Below, piece by piece: positions 17,738 to 26,920 of a stretch of 64,000 bases of DNA. This DNA comes from JAAXIE01 sp965204245 (GTDB lineage: Bacteria > Chloroflexota > Dehalococcoidia > Lucifugimonadales > JAAXIE01). The translations under genes were made by a program, and so were the position numbers. The notes under the pieces are model-generated. The model searched no databases. It saw only the letters and a list, made by a program, of their open reading frames with translations, and was not told the origin of the DNA. How positions within the stretch are numbered: position 1 is the first letter of the stretch; every line of letters begins with the position of its first letter. The DNA is taken from NCBI GenBank assembly GCA_965204245.1, contig CBDBED010000001.1, forward strand, positions 248,001 to 312,000. The letters are read 5' to 3'.

Positions 17738-18712
17738 CTAGACCGCAGGCACCACTTCCCGCAGGAAGGTCTCCAGATGGCTCTCCTGATCATAAGACGC
17801 GAACCGCACGATAATCGTGCCCGCCCCAGCCGCCGCATACTCTCGTATCCGTTGCGCCGTAAGTTCCGGCGGTCCCCAGGGTCCCCACCGGTCACCCCAG
17901 ATATTCGCCCCGTAATAGTCCAGCAGATAGCGGTTCGCCTCGTCGGCAGCCTCTTCCCGGTCCCGTCTCATGTTCACCGTCATGTAGTAGGAAGACTCCA
18001 TGCTGTCGAAGTCCCGCCCATACTCGCCCGCATAATGGCGCACCTTGTCCGCCACCAAGGCAAACTCCTCCGGCGTGTCCGAGATGGAGATGAACCCGTC
18101 CCCCATCTCCGCAGCCCTCTGGAACTGCCTCTCACGGCCCGCCCGCCAGTGGCATCCCAGCAGCAGGGGAACGCCCCCCGGCTGGCTGGCACTAGGCTCC
18201 ATGCGCACCGACTCCAACTGGAAGTGACGCCCCTCGTGGTTCACCTCCTGCCCGGACGTCAGCCCCTTGGTGATCCTCACCAACTCCTCCAGCCTGCTGG
18301 CCCTCCCTGCGGTATCCACCCCGGCGGCAGCCCACTCCGCCCGCTGCTCCGCATTGAACGCCCCACCCACCCCGATCGCCAGAACAGTCCGCCCGCTGGC
18401 TATCAAGTCCAGTGTCCCCACGGCATGAGAAAGCAGCACAGGATGACGCAATGCCGCCAGCAACACCGCCGTCCCCAACCGCACACGCTTCGTCCGCGCA
18501 GCCACGGCCGCAAGCGCCGTGATGGGCTCCAAGCGAGGTTTCGCCGTCAAACTGTCCCCCATCCACACCGAGTCCAACCCCGCATCTTCCGCTCTTTCCG
18601 CCAACGCAATGACCGAGTCCGCGTTCTGCGGCCGGTCACCTGTCATCAACAAACCCCGCGTGGGCAGCAGCACCCCCAATTTAAGCCCCGATTCAGACCT
18701 GTTTTCGCTCAT
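17738..18712 (-). CDS. LLM-class F420-dependent oxidoreductase
   Basis: This 324-residue protein has the luciferase-like monooxygenase TIM-barrel fold. Family signatures are LGVLLPTRG at the start, AEDAGLDSVWMGDSLTAKPRLEP, and GRTVLAIGVGGAFNAEQ. Its first codon overlaps the cofC stop (ATGA), so it is co-translated with the F420 biosynthesis genes. That context makes F420H2, rather than FMNH2, the likely cofactor. The substrate is unknown. Confidence 0.88.
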   Translation of the reverse strand: MSENRSESGLKLGVLLPTRGLLMTGDRPQNADSVIALAERAEDAGLDSVWMGDSLTAKPRLEPITALAAVAARTKRVRLGTAVLLAALRHPVLLSHAVGTLDLIASGRTVLAIGVGGAFNAEQRAEWAAAGVDTAGRASRLEELVRITKGLTSGQEVNHEGRHFQLESVRMEPSASQPGGVPLLLGCHWRAGRERQFQRAAEMGDGFISISDTPEEFALVADKVRHYAGEYGRDFDSMESSYYMTVNMRRDREEAADEANRYLLDYYGANIWGDRWGPWGPPELTAQRIREYAAAGAGTIIVRFASYDQESHLETFLREVVPAV

Positions 18713-19374
18713 GTCACCCTCTCCTGCACCAGCGTCTCCAAGGTCCCCGGCGACCGCTTCTCCAACTCCTCCAGGTCGCCGGGCGTATCCAAATCGAAAG
18801 CCAACCCCGGGCTATTGTAAATCGCTGCTTCCAGTCCCAATCTCTGTGCCGATTCCAAGTGTCGCCTGAAGCTGCCCAGTCCCAGCAGCGGCTGAAACAC
18901 AGAACCCGGCGGCAGCAACAGGGCATTCGTCCCCTCGCTCCTCTCGTCGGGACAGACCACCAGCCCCGTCCCCGGGCGCAGGACCCTCGTCAGCGTCTGT
19001 ATCTCCGGCCAGTCCACCAACGCCAGGTCCCCCGGTAAATACAGGGGCGCCAAGCCTTGCTGCGATGCAAGCGCGAACGACTCCGACAAGCAGTCGTTCA
19101 GCCCCGCCGTCTCATCCTCGTGCCACTGCACACCGTTTCCCTCAGCCAGACACCGCACCAACGGGCCGCCGCCCACCACCCATACCGACGCCAGCGATGC
19201 CCGCGCTGCCTGCCGGATAACGTGTTCCAGCACGTTCAGCGCCAGTGCCCGTCGCTGCCCTTGGGAAAGCCTCGGCGACAAGCGCGACTTGGCCTCGTCC
19301 AAGCCCTTCATGGGGATGATGGCGACCACGCCAGCGCTCACGACACCATCCTCACCCGTCCCAGCCTTCCGCAA
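18709..19374 (-). CDS. cofC: 2-phospho-L-lactate guanylyltransferase
   Basis: This protein activates 2-phospho-L-lactate (or phosphoenolpyruvate) with GTP for F420 assembly. The nucleotidyltransferase signature VVAIIPMKGLDEAKSRLSP lies near residue 16. The segments LYLPGDLALVDW and GLAFDLDTPGDLEEL match the family metal/nucleotide loops. The listed start overlaps the cofD end by 23 bp; GTG codons at residues 11 and 16 are alternative starts with less overlap. It lies between cofD and the LLM gene in an unbroken minus-strand cluster. Confidence 0.9.
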   Translation of the reverse strand: MRKAGTGEDGVVSAGVVAIIPMKGLDEAKSRLSPRLSQGQRRALALNVLEHVIRQAARASLASVWVVGGGPLVRCLAEGNGVQWHEDETAGLNDCLSESFALASQQGLAPLYLPGDLALVDWPEIQTLTRVLRPGTGLVVCPDERSEGTNALLLPPGSVFQPLLGLGSFRRHLESAQRLGLEAAIYNSPGLAFDLDTPGDLEELEKRSPGTLETLVQERVT

Positions 19375-20293
19375 GCTCCATCACAGTGCGCGCCAAGGCA
19401 ACCTTGTCCTCATCCGTCACCATCACCGTGGCAGCGAACTCCGGTCGCACCCCATTGGCCGCCACCGCATCCGCTTGCCCTCGGTCCCCGACATCCATCA
19501 CCAGCACATCGCAGATGCCCCGATACCAGGACGCCACACCGCCACAGGAAACGTCATACCCCAACTCGCCCATCAGCTTGGCCGCCGGCCCCCTCAAAGC
19601 CTGCCCACCCACAATGGGGCTGACGGCAATCCGCGGCCCTTGGAAGCCCGCGATGCGTTCCCGCACGTCAGGCAGACTCAGAATGGGTGCGATGCTCAGG
19701 AAGGGATTGGAAGGACAGTAGACAAGAACCCTCGCCCTCTCCAAGGCCTCAACGAAATCAGGAGAAGGAGGCCCCGTCCCCCGGAACTCGATGCCGCTCG
19801 CCACAGGCTCGCATCTCAACCGCACGAAATAGTCCTGGAACGGCAGGCTCCCGCTGTCGGTCTTCACCACCGTAGCCACCCGCCCGTCGGTCATCGGTAC
19901 CACCTGATGACGTATCCCCAGCCGGGAGCACAACTCGGCAGTCACCTGCGATAGCGTCCATCCCGCACCCAGTAGTTCGGTGCGCCTGAGATGGGTGGCA
20001 ATGTCCTTGTCCCCCAAGTTGAACCACGCAGGCACCCCATACCGCTTCAGCATGGTGTTGGTAGCAAAGCTGTCGCCCCCCAGCCCCCACCCCGTTTCCG
20101 GGTTGGCCAGCCCGGAGAGCGTATACATCACAGTATCGAGATCGGGAGAAACGTGCAGCCCGTGGAAAATCTCGTCGTCCCCCGTGTTGACCACGATGGT
20201 CAGTTCTTCGGGAGACAGTATCCGGGAGAGGCCCAAGGCCAGCTTCGCTCCCCCAACGCCTCCCGCGAGGGCAAGGACCGCCTGCCTCTTCAT
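19352..20293 (-). CDS. cofD: 2-phospho-L-lactate transferase (F0:lactyl-2-phospho transferase)
   Basis: This 313-residue protein transfers the phospholactyl group to the deazaflavin F0, giving F420-0. It shows the CofD hallmarks: AGGVGGAKLALGL at residues 10-22, VVNTGDDEIFHGLHVSPDLDT, and YCPSNPFLSIAPIL. All lie at the expected spacing and the length is normal. It sits 16 bp downstream of cofH and overlaps cofC. Confidence 0.95.
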   Translation of the reverse strand: MKRQAVLALAGGVGGAKLALGLSRILSPEELTIVVNTGDDEIFHGLHVSPDLDTVMYTLSGLANPETGWGLGGDSFATNTMLKRYGVPAWFNLGDKDIATHLRRTELLGAGWTLSQVTAELCSRLGIRHQVVPMTDGRVATVVKTDSGSLPFQDYFVRLRCEPVASGIEFRGTGPPSPDFVEALERARVLVYCPSNPFLSIAPILSLPDVRERIAGFQGPRIAVSPIVGGQALRGPAAKLMGELGYDVSCGGVASWYRGICDVLVMDVGDRGQADAVAANGVRPEFAATVMVTDEDKVALARTVMELAEGWDG

Positions 20294-20308
20294 GTACGCG
20301 CCCTGCAG

Positions 20309-21670
20309 TTAGTCCGCTGAGGTCTGGCCCGCAGGAGTTTGGCCCGCAGGATTGGCACTCGGTGAGGCCGCGCTCCGGGGATGCTGGAAGCGGAAACCCT
20401 CCATCTTCACCATCCGCTGGTATGACCCGAATATCTCCTCTAGGTTACCTTCCAGCGAGTCCAACGGATGGACCGGGTCCTCCCCGCCCTCAAACACCTG
20501 CATCTGGTCATAGGTGGTATGGCGCTCCGCCGGTATCCGCCCAGCATCCCTGATCGCATGGTGCAACTCCCGAGGCCTCACCAACTGGCCATGCTGCGCC
20601 CCCGCGGCCGTGGAAATGCTCTCGTTGATGAGCGTTCCCCCCATGTCGTTAACCCCGGCCGCCAGCATGTACTGCCCGAACTTCAGCCCCTCCTTGACCC
20701 ACGACACTTGGAGGTTGGGTATCCAGTTGTTCAGCATCAGCCGGGATATGGCATGCACCTTCACCGTCTCCGTGCCCGTGGGCCCCTCCCGCACCCCGTC
20801 CACCAGCTTGTGCCCATACATGGGCGCCTCGGTATGAATAAAGCCCAATGGCACGAACTCCGTGAACCCGCCCGTCGCCTTCTGAATATCGCGTATCAAG
20901 GCGATATGCCTAGCCTTGTGCCCGTCCGTCTCGGCATGCCCATACATGATCGTGGAGGTGGTTGGTATCCCCAGTTCATGGGCCGTGGTAATCACCTCAG
21001 TCCACTGGTCCACCGAAATACGCCCCGGCGAGATTAAATCCCGCATCTCCTGGTCCAGAATCTCCGCCGACGTCCCCGGCAAACTTCCCACTCCCGCCTG
21101 CTGCAACGCCTGCAAATACTCACGGATGGTGCAACGGGACCGCACCGACCCGTACAACACTTCCTCAGGAGAAAACCCGTGGACATGGATGTCGGGCAAC
21201 TCAGCCTTCACCGCCTCGCACAGCTTCACATACAGATCACCCTGCATCTGCGGAGGCAGCCCCGCTTGGATGCACACCTCCGTGGCCCCTAAATCCCAAG
21301 CCTCTTGCGCACGCCTCACAATCTCGCCCACCGGGATGAAATACCCTTCCTCCTCCCGGTGGTCCCGGCTGAAGGCGCAGAACCCGCAGCGCTTGATGCA
21401 CACGTTGGTGAAGTTGATGTTCCGGTTCACCACGTAGGTGACCACGTCCCCCACCGTGCGTCTCCGCAACTCATCCGCCACCATCACCAGTGCGCTCAGT
21501 TCCAAGCCTGACACCCCGAACAGCGTCTCCCCCTCCTCCGCGCTCGTGTCCTGTCCCTGCAGGGCCCGGTCAAGGATGGAAGCAATATTCGGCTGGACTA
21601 TCGACAGCAGCCTCTCCAAGGAACTGCCTTCGACTTGCCCGTTCAAATGATTATCCATGGGCGTTTGCAT
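20309..21670 (-). CDS. cofH: FO synthase subunit 2, radical SAM
   Basis: This 453-residue radical-SAM enzyme couples tyrosine to the pyrimidine precursor in deazaflavin (F0) formation. The cluster-binding triad is Cys91, Cys95, Cys98 in CIKRCGFCAF, followed by EVCIQAGLPPQ and HVHGFSPEEV, which distinguish CofH from MqnC/MqnE. The C-terminal ~40 residues are Pro/Ala-rich and extend past the fold. The listed ATG overlaps cofG by 20 bp; the Met at residue 5 (21658) is an equally good start. The separate cofG and cofH genes lie next to each other in pathway order. Confidence 0.94.
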   Translation of the reverse strand: MQTPMDNHLNGQVEGSSLERLLSIVQPNIASILDRALQGQDTSAEEGETLFGVSGLELSALVMVADELRRRTVGDVVTYVVNRNINFTNVCIKRCGFCAFSRDHREEEGYFIPVGEIVRRAQEAWDLGATEVCIQAGLPPQMQGDLYVKLCEAVKAELPDIHVHGFSPEEVLYGSVRSRCTIREYLQALQQAGVGSLPGTSAEILDQEMRDLISPGRISVDQWTEVITTAHELGIPTTSTIMYGHAETDGHKARHIALIRDIQKATGGFTEFVPLGFIHTEAPMYGHKLVDGVREGPTGTETVKVHAISRLMLNNWIPNLQVSWVKEGLKFGQYMLAAGVNDMGGTLINESISTAAGAQHGQLVRPRELHHAIRDAGRIPAERHTTYDQMQVFEGGEDPVHPLDSLEGNLEEIFGSYQRMVKMEGFRFQHPRSAASPSANPAGQTPAGQTSAD

Positions 21671-23045
21671 AGCGTTGCGTGCCCCCCTTTACGTAGCCAT
21701 CCTCATCGGCCAATTCGCGCAGCCGTTGCGCTACGGGGGAGGACACTCCGTCAGATTTATCCAGGAAAAACTCCGGGTACACCGGGAACCGCGGCTTCAG
21801 CATGAAGCCCTGCTCCTTCGTCCGCCTCTCAAGGTCGCCTATCTGAGGCCATGGGGCCTCCGGGTTCACATAGTCGATGGTAAGGGGCGACACCCCGCCC
21901 CAGTCATTGATTCCCGCCTGCAAATACATCGGGTAATCGTGCTGGCTCAAATTGGGCGGCACCTGCAAGTTCACATCCGGGCCTAGCACCATCCTGGCCA
22001 CGGCCACGCTCCACAGCATCTCCTCCGTCTCGGCATCCTCATACCCCGCCATTGCCGTCTCCGGCTTGGCCCGGAAGTTCTGGATTATAACTTCCTGTAT
22101 ATGGCCGTACCGCCGGTGCAAATCAGCAATGGCCAGCATCCCCTCAATCCGCTCCTCGCGGGTATCGCCGATGCCCACCAGCAACCCCGTGGTGAACGGC
22201 ACCCCAAGCTCGCCCGCCGTCTCCAGCGTCTTCAACCGGGCCCTTGGACGCTTGCTGGGTGCGAACTCATGGGCGCCCCCGGTAGCATGCAACCGCTCGC
22301 TGGTGCTCTCCAGCATGATTCCCATGGAGGCGCTCACTCCCTTGAGGCTCGCCATCTCATGCCGGCTCATGGTGCCAGGATTCGGATGGGGCAGCAGCGT
22401 CGTCTCTTCCAGCACCACACGGCAGCAGTGCGCAAGGTATTCCAGCGTCGAGCTGAACCCGTGCCCTGCCAGCCACGCCTTGGCCTCCGGGTACCGCTGC
22501 TCCGGCCGCTCCCCCAAGGTAAAAAGCGCCTCGGTGCATCCCAGCCTCTGCCCGGCCCGCGCCACCGCCAGCACCTCGTCCGTGGTCATATACAGCCCGT
22601 CAGCCTCATTAGGACTCTGCCGGAACGTGCAGTACCCGCAGAAGTCCCGGCACATCCGCGTCAGCGGGATGAACACCTTGGGCGAGAACGTAACCGTGCG
22701 CCCCCTGCCCCTGTCTCTTATCTCCGACGCCACGCGGCACAAGCCCGGCAAATCGTCAGCCCGGGCCTCCGCCAACACAGGGAACCGTTCCCGCGCGACG
22801 CTCATCCCATGCGCCAAGTCCCAGACCACGCCCCTCAGGCACTCCTGAAGACCCTCCAACGGGTCTTCAACTGCCCCCAGACGCTTCGTCCCCCCGAGAC
22901 GTTCAGCCCAAACGGAGGCGTCCATGGTTGTCGCCAAAGCCAAAAGCCTGTGCCTCACAACGGGAATGTTCGCAAAAGCAGCATTGCCAGCCACGTTCGG
23001 CCAGCAATAGGCTATTCTAGTTGCTCCAACCCTCTCAAGCAACAA
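21651..23045 (-). CDS. cofG: FO synthase subunit 1, radical SAM
   Basis: This is the first radical-SAM component of F0 synthase. The CxxxCxxC motif is at Cys132, Cys136, Cys139 (RMCRDFCGYC), followed by CTEALFTLGERPEQRYPE and LLPHPNPGTMS, which are CofG signatures. The first 40 residues of the listed frame look non-conserved, and Met41 (at 22925) is the more likely start. It is the first gene of the cofG-cofH-cofD-cofC-LLM run and is divergent from pyrF, so a shared regulatory gap of 60-180 bp lies upstream. Confidence 0.93.
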   Translation of the reverse strand: MLLERVGATRIAYCWPNVAGNAAFANIPVVRHRLLALATTMDASVWAERLGGTKRLGAVEDPLEGLQECLRGVVWDLAHGMSVARERFPVLAEARADDLPGLCRVASEIRDRGRGRTVTFSPKVFIPLTRMCRDFCGYCTFRQSPNEADGLYMTTDEVLAVARAGQRLGCTEALFTLGERPEQRYPEAKAWLAGHGFSSTLEYLAHCCRVVLEETTLLPHPNPGTMSRHEMASLKGVSASMGIMLESTSERLHATGGAHEFAPSKRPRARLKTLETAGELGVPFTTGLLVGIGDTREERIEGMLAIADLHRRYGHIQEVIIQNFRAKPETAMAGYEDAETEEMLWSVAVARMVLGPDVNLQVPPNLSQHDYPMYLQAGINDWGGVSPLTIDYVNPEAPWPQIGDLERRTKEQGFMLKPRFPVYPEFFLDKSDGVSSPVAQRLRELADEDGYVKGGTQRYANAHG

Positions 23046-23091
23046 CGGCTCGCCAGCAATGGCCTAGGCCAACAACAACCCACAGCCCGCG

Positions 23092-23097
23092 TATAAT
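23092..23097 (+). promoter_or_regulatory. -10 box of pyrF, probably giving a leaderless mRNA
   Basis: A perfect TATAAT ends nine bases before the pyrF ATG. A start 6-8 bases downstream of it would fall at or within three bases of the initiation codon. No Shine-Dalgarno sequence is present, and no clear -35 box is seen. Confidence 0.6.
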
Positions 23098-23106
23098 GCA
23101 CTCACC

Positions 23107-23958
23107 ATGACCGCCACCCCATCATTCGCCGAAAAGCTCCAACGCTCTTGGGACCACTCCCGCAGCCTCGTCTGCGTAGGTCTCGACCCCGACCCCCGCT
23201 TGATGCCTGTCTCCGACGTCGGAGCCTTCGGCCAAGCCATAGTCGACGCCACCGCCGATTTGGTATGCGCCTACAAGCCCAACCTGGCCTTCTACGAAGC
23301 AATGGGACTGGATGGCCTCCACGGCCTCGAAACCACGCTGGAGCACATCCGCAGAGCGGCCCCACAAGCCATCCTCTTGGCCGACGTCAAGCGCGGCGAC
23401 ATCGGCTCCACTGCCCAAGCTCACGCCACCGCCATGTTCGACTGTTGGGGTTTCGACGCCATCACCGCCAGCCCCTACTTGGGCGCCGATTCAGTGGAGC
23501 CCTTCATCGAGCGGCCCGACAAGGGCGTATTCCTCCTCTGCCGCACATCCAACCCCGGCTCTGCCGACTTCCAGGGACTGATGGTGCAGCACAACACAGG
23601 GACCGCGCCCCTGTACCAAGTCGTAGCCGAAAAAGCCTCCGCATGGAATCGCAACCACAACATCGGCCTCGTCGTCGGCGCCACCCAACCCCAAGAACTG
23701 GAAGAAATCAGGAGGCTGCACCCCCACATGCCCATCCTCATTCCCGGCGTCGGCGCCCAAGGCGGCGACTTGGAGACTGCGGTGCGGGAGGGAGTCGACC
23801 CACATGGGCGTGGCGCCATCATCAACTCATCCCGCGGCGTGATTTACGCCCCCCCACAGCAAGGAGAGGACTTCTCCCAAGCAACCAGACGCGCCGCTAC
23901 CGGACTCCGGGACGCCATCAATACCATTCTGGAACAAGAGGGAAAGGGTTGGTCCTAG
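23107..23958 (+). CDS. pyrF: Orotidine 5'-phosphate decarboxylase, type 2
   Basis: This 283-residue enzyme converts OMP to UMP. The active-site block DVKRGDIGSTAQ is at residues 93-104, with Lys95 and the flanking Asp93/Asp98 as the catalytic charge network. Other family blocks are VGLDPDPRLMP and CRTSNPGSADFQ. The length and Asp-Pro-rich start place it in the longer type 2 (mycobacterial-like) group. It is likely translated from a leaderless message. The last codons overlap the start of a DUF951 gene. Confidence 0.95.
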   Translation: MTATPSFAEKLQRSWDHSRSLVCVGLDPDPRLMPVSDVGAFGQAIVDATADLVCAYKPNLAFYEAMGLDGLHGLETTLEHIRRAAPQAILLADVKRGDIGSTAQAHATAMFDCWGFDAITASPYLGADSVEPFIERPDKGVFLLCRTSNPGSADFQGLMVQHNTGTAPLYQVVAEKASAWNRNHNIGLVVGATQPQELEEIRRLHPHMPILIPGVGAQGGDLETAVREGVDPHGRGAIINSSRGVIYAPPQQGEDFSQATRRAATGLRDAINTILEQEGKGWS

Positions 23959-24146
23959 AACTCCATCTAGGCGATGAACTACTCCTGAAACGCACCCACC
24001 CCTGCGGCAACGACCGCTGGTCCGTGGAGCGTCTCGGAGCAGACATCGGGATTCGCTGCACCAAGTGCGGACGCAGCGTCATGGTGGCAAGGACCCACTT
24101 GGAGCGCAGGGTGCGTCAGGTCGTGCGGCAGCCTAGAAACGCCTGA
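23949..24146 (+). CDS. DUF951 domain-containing small zinc-binding-like protein
   Basis: This 65-residue protein has the complete DUF951 pattern: LHLGDELLLKRTHPCGNDRW, then VERLGADIGIRCTKCGR and a basic C-terminus. It contains Cys19 and the CxxC pair Cys37/Cys40. No ATG is available. TTG at 23949, eight bases after GAGG, is the best start and overlaps the pyrF stop by ten bases. A much longer frame runs through this stretch, but only its C-terminal part is real. DUF951 proteins occur beside core genes in Firmicutes and Chloroflexota and have no established function. Confidence 0.8.
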   Translation: MVLELHLGDELLLKRTHPCGNDRWSVERLGADIGIRCTKCGRSVMVARTHLERRVRQVVRQPRNA

Positions 24147-24185
24147 TCCGAAAGACCGACTACCGCTTGCCCACGGGTTGCAGCC

Positions 24186-25997
24186 CTAGCCGCCCGGCTG
24201 CAACCAAGTCTTGGCCCAGAAGAAATACTCCGAAGCCCCCGTGGTCGGGAAGAATCCCCGCACCGCCGGGTCCATCACCCACCGCGTCGCCCCCGTAACA
24301 GGACTGAACAGATACGCTTGGTCCAGCACACGCTGCTGAATGTTGCGCAACTGCTGCCCCCGCACTTCCACATCCAACTCCACGGCCTGTGCCTGTATCA
24401 TCTGGTCCAACGCCGAGTCGTTATGTGCAGCCAGATTCCACTGTCCTTGGCTATGCAACACCGACAACAGGAAGCTGTTGATGCTTGTAGTAGGTGGCAG
24501 CACCCCTAGGGACGCCTGATACTGCTTGTTGGCGAACACCCTCGTCGCGTATTGCGCGGGAAGCAGGAACTGCACCCTCGGGCTGAAGCCAGCCTCCCTC
24601 AAGTCCTGCTCCAAGCGCCTTCCCTGGTCACGGTAAAGGTCCCCGAAGTCGCCCACCAGAAGATCGAATTCCACTAAGCCTTGCGCAGCAAGGGTGTCGC
24701 GCGCAGCAGCCGGGTCGGCAAAATAAGTCCCCCGCATGTCGCGACGGCTCAGCAGCCAGTCCGCTCGTATAGTCGGTATTCCCACCGACACGTCGCCGTT
24801 CCCAGCCCACAGGCTCGCCACATAGTCCCAGGGATCCAAGGCCTGTAGCAACGCCCGCCTGACCCATTGGTCATTGAAGGGAGGCTGGCTGGTGTTCATG
24901 GACAGTATCAAGCCCGTCCCCGGCTGTGATACCACCACGCTCTGCGGACTCCGCCCCTCCCCGAGTATCCCCCTCCACTCGTTGGGACCGACTCGTTGCA
25001 CATCGGTTTGCCCCACAAGGAACGACGCCATCCTTGTCTGCGAGTCAGGAATGACCGTAGTGACAATCTCATCCAGGAACGGCAAACCCGCTTCGAAATA
25101 ATCGGAGTTCCGCGTCAACCTGGTTCTGAGGTTGACATCGACGCTGGAAGAAAGCCAAGGCCCTGTGCCGATATCCGGCCCATCCTTCAAATCGCCGTTC
25201 ACGTTCACGGCCTCAACGGCAACGACCTTGCTGTGCCCGTTCGCCAGGTTCAGCAGGAAATCGGCATCGGGAAACTCCGGGTCCAAGTCGATTCGCAGCG
25301 TCAGAGGCCCTTCCACCTCAATCGCCCTGACGTTATTCAACAACGGCGCGTTCGGCGCCTCTTCAGGCGACGGTATGTCGTATCCGCAGGAAAACGTCCG
25401 GGGGGTAAGCTTGCGCCCGCTCATCCGCTCATAGCTGCACGCTACGTCATTCGCCGTCACCTCCCGCCCTCGCACGGGCGGGTCCCCATGCCACTTGACC
25501 CCCGGACGCAGGTTGAATCGGAACGAACTCGGAGGGACGAACTGCCAGGTCTCACACAGGTCGCACTCCAACTCCAGCGACGGCTGCACTACGTCCGCAT
25601 CCGTCCGCACCCTCAGCATCCTGCTATACACCAGCCCCGGCCCCAAGGTCGCCAGCGCTTCCTGCAACGTCTGGTGAACATCCCGGTGTGCGAACTTGGC
25701 CGGGGAGATGGTCTCCAGCACCCCGCCCTGCACTCCCTCAGGTGCGGGATAAATGGGACTGTTCATCGGCCACGGAGTAGGCGTAGGTACGGCTGCCTCT
25801 ATCGGAGGCGGTGTGGGAAGCGGAGTTGCCGTAGGAGTCGGTGTCGGCTCAGGTGTTGCCGCAGTCGTCTCTGTGGGTTCGGATGTTGGTGTTGGAGTCG
25901 GTGAAGGAGAAGGAGAAGGTTCTTCGCCACCACAAGCCACTATCATAAGGAGAATAAGTGGTGCTATTAGGAGTGCCGCCCGCCGGATAAACCCCAT
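24186..25997 (-). CDS. ABC-type substrate-binding lipoprotein (SBP family 5)
   Basis: This 603-residue lipoprotein has a lipobox MIVAC (Cys22), a Pro/Thr-rich linker to about residue 80, and a family-5 (oligopeptide/nickel type) binding domain. The domain carries FRFNLRPGVKWHGDPPV, EVTANDVACSYERM and a C-terminal lobe ending YFFWAKTWL. AGGAG precedes the ATG. A promoter on the minus strand may use TATACT (26033-26038) with TTGCAA (26058-26063). No permease or ATPase gene is adjacent, so it depends on a transporter elsewhere. Ligand unknown. Confidence 0.88.
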   Translation of the reverse strand: MGFIRRAALLIAPLILLMIVACGGEEPSPSPSPTPTPTSEPTETTAATPEPTPTPTATPLPTPPPIEAAVPTPTPWPMNSPIYPAPEGVQGGVLETISPAKFAHRDVHQTLQEALATLGPGLVYSRMLRVRTDADVVQPSLELECDLCETWQFVPPSSFRFNLRPGVKWHGDPPVRGREVTANDVACSYERMSGRKLTPRTFSCGYDIPSPEEAPNAPLLNNVRAIEVEGPLTLRIDLDPEFPDADFLLNLANGHSKVVAVEAVNVNGDLKDGPDIGTGPWLSSSVDVNLRTRLTRNSDYFEAGLPFLDEIVTTVIPDSQTRMASFLVGQTDVQRVGPNEWRGILGEGRSPQSVVVSQPGTGLILSMNTSQPPFNDQWVRRALLQALDPWDYVASLWAGNGDVSVGIPTIRADWLLSRRDMRGTYFADPAAARDTLAAQGLVEFDLLVGDFGDLYRDQGRRLEQDLREAGFSPRVQFLLPAQYATRVFANKQYQASLGVLPPTTSINSFLLSVLHSQGQWNLAAHNDSALDQMIQAQAVELDVEVRGQQLRNIQQRVLDQAYLFSPVTGATRWVMDPAVRGFFPTTGASEYFFWAKTWLQPGG

Positions 25998-26076
25998 CCT
26001 CCGCTCCTGAACTTGTACAAAGATTAAACTCTAGTATAAAGTAAACAGCCCAAACCTTTGCAAGGACAGCAGGCCA

Positions 26077-26841
26077 GTGTTTTTATGTGATTCACACACC
26101 CACCTCGACCAATACCCTCCCGACGAACTCCCCCACATTCTAGGGCGGGCCGGGGAAGCCCAAGTGGATTTCATCCTCTGCGCCGGCACCAGCGTCGCCT
26201 CCACCCGTGCCTGCATCGCCATGGCCGAGGAAAACCCGCCCCTCTATGCCGGCGTCGGCATCCATCCCATGAATGTCCAAGCCCCCGTCGACGAGGCCAC
26301 CTATGACGCCCTCAAGTCCTTGGCCCTCAGCAGCGACAAGGTCGTCTGCATCAGCGAAATCGGCCTTGACTTCCTCCCCGAATCTCCCGACGTCCCCACC
26401 CAGTACCAAGTCTTCCGCGAGCAGATTCGCCTCGCCAAAGAACTCAACCTGCCTATCATATTCCACTCCCGCGAGTCCCACCCCGAAGTCCTCCAAGTGC
26501 TCCGCGAGGAACACGTGGGCGACATTGGCGCCGTGATGCACTATTTCCAAGCTGACGAGGCCACCGCTCACGAGGTCCTCGACCTCGGCATCCACATCTC
26601 CTTGGCCCGCCCCCTCACCCGCCTCCCCGAGCTACAGGAACTCGCCAAGACCCTCCCCATGGAGCAAATCGTCCTCGAAACCGACGCCTACCCCCAGCCC
26701 TTCAAAAAGCACCGCCACAGTTGGACCGAACCCCGCCACGTCCGCGAAGTCGCCACCCTCCTCGCCGACCTCAAGGGCATGGAACTCGAAGAAGTCGCCC
26801 AAGTCACCACCGCCAACCTCATGGGCCTGTTGCGGCGCTAA
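26077..26841 (+). CDS. TatD-family metal-dependent hydrolase
   Basis: This 254-residue TIM-barrel protein has the TatD metal-ligand set: DSHTHLD (residues 5-11), ISEIGLDF (metal-bridging Glu), PIIFHSRES (His) and LETDAYPQP (Asp). It begins at GTG 26077 after AGGACAGCAGG. TatD proteins are Mg-dependent 3'-5' DNases and D-aminoacyl-tRNA deacylases; the exact activity is not set by these motifs. The gene stands alone between the SBP gene and a Uma2 gene. HSRES replaces the more common HxR, which suggests a divergent branch. Confidence 0.88.
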   Translation: MFLCDSHTHLDQYPPDELPHILGRAGEAQVDFILCAGTSVASTRACIAMAEENPPLYAGVGIHPMNVQAPVDEATYDALKSLALSSDKVVCISEIGLDFLPESPDVPTQYQVFREQIRLAKELNLPIIFHSRESHPEVLQVLREEHVGDIGAVMHYFQADEATAHEVLDLGIHISLARPLTRLPELQELAKTLPMEQIVLETDAYPQPFKKHRHSWTEPRHVREVATLLADLKGMELEEVAQVTTANLMGLLRR

Positions 26842-26920
26842 CCCCGCCTATGATCAGTCTGCGTAAGCAGTCATATATTCCCGCTGCCCTATGGTAGACT
26901 CAGCCCGAAAGGAAGACCCC

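Noticed and set aside
23148..23945. N-terminal part of the long frame that includes DUF951
   Set aside because: It is a shadow of pyrF; only the part from 23949 matches a known family.
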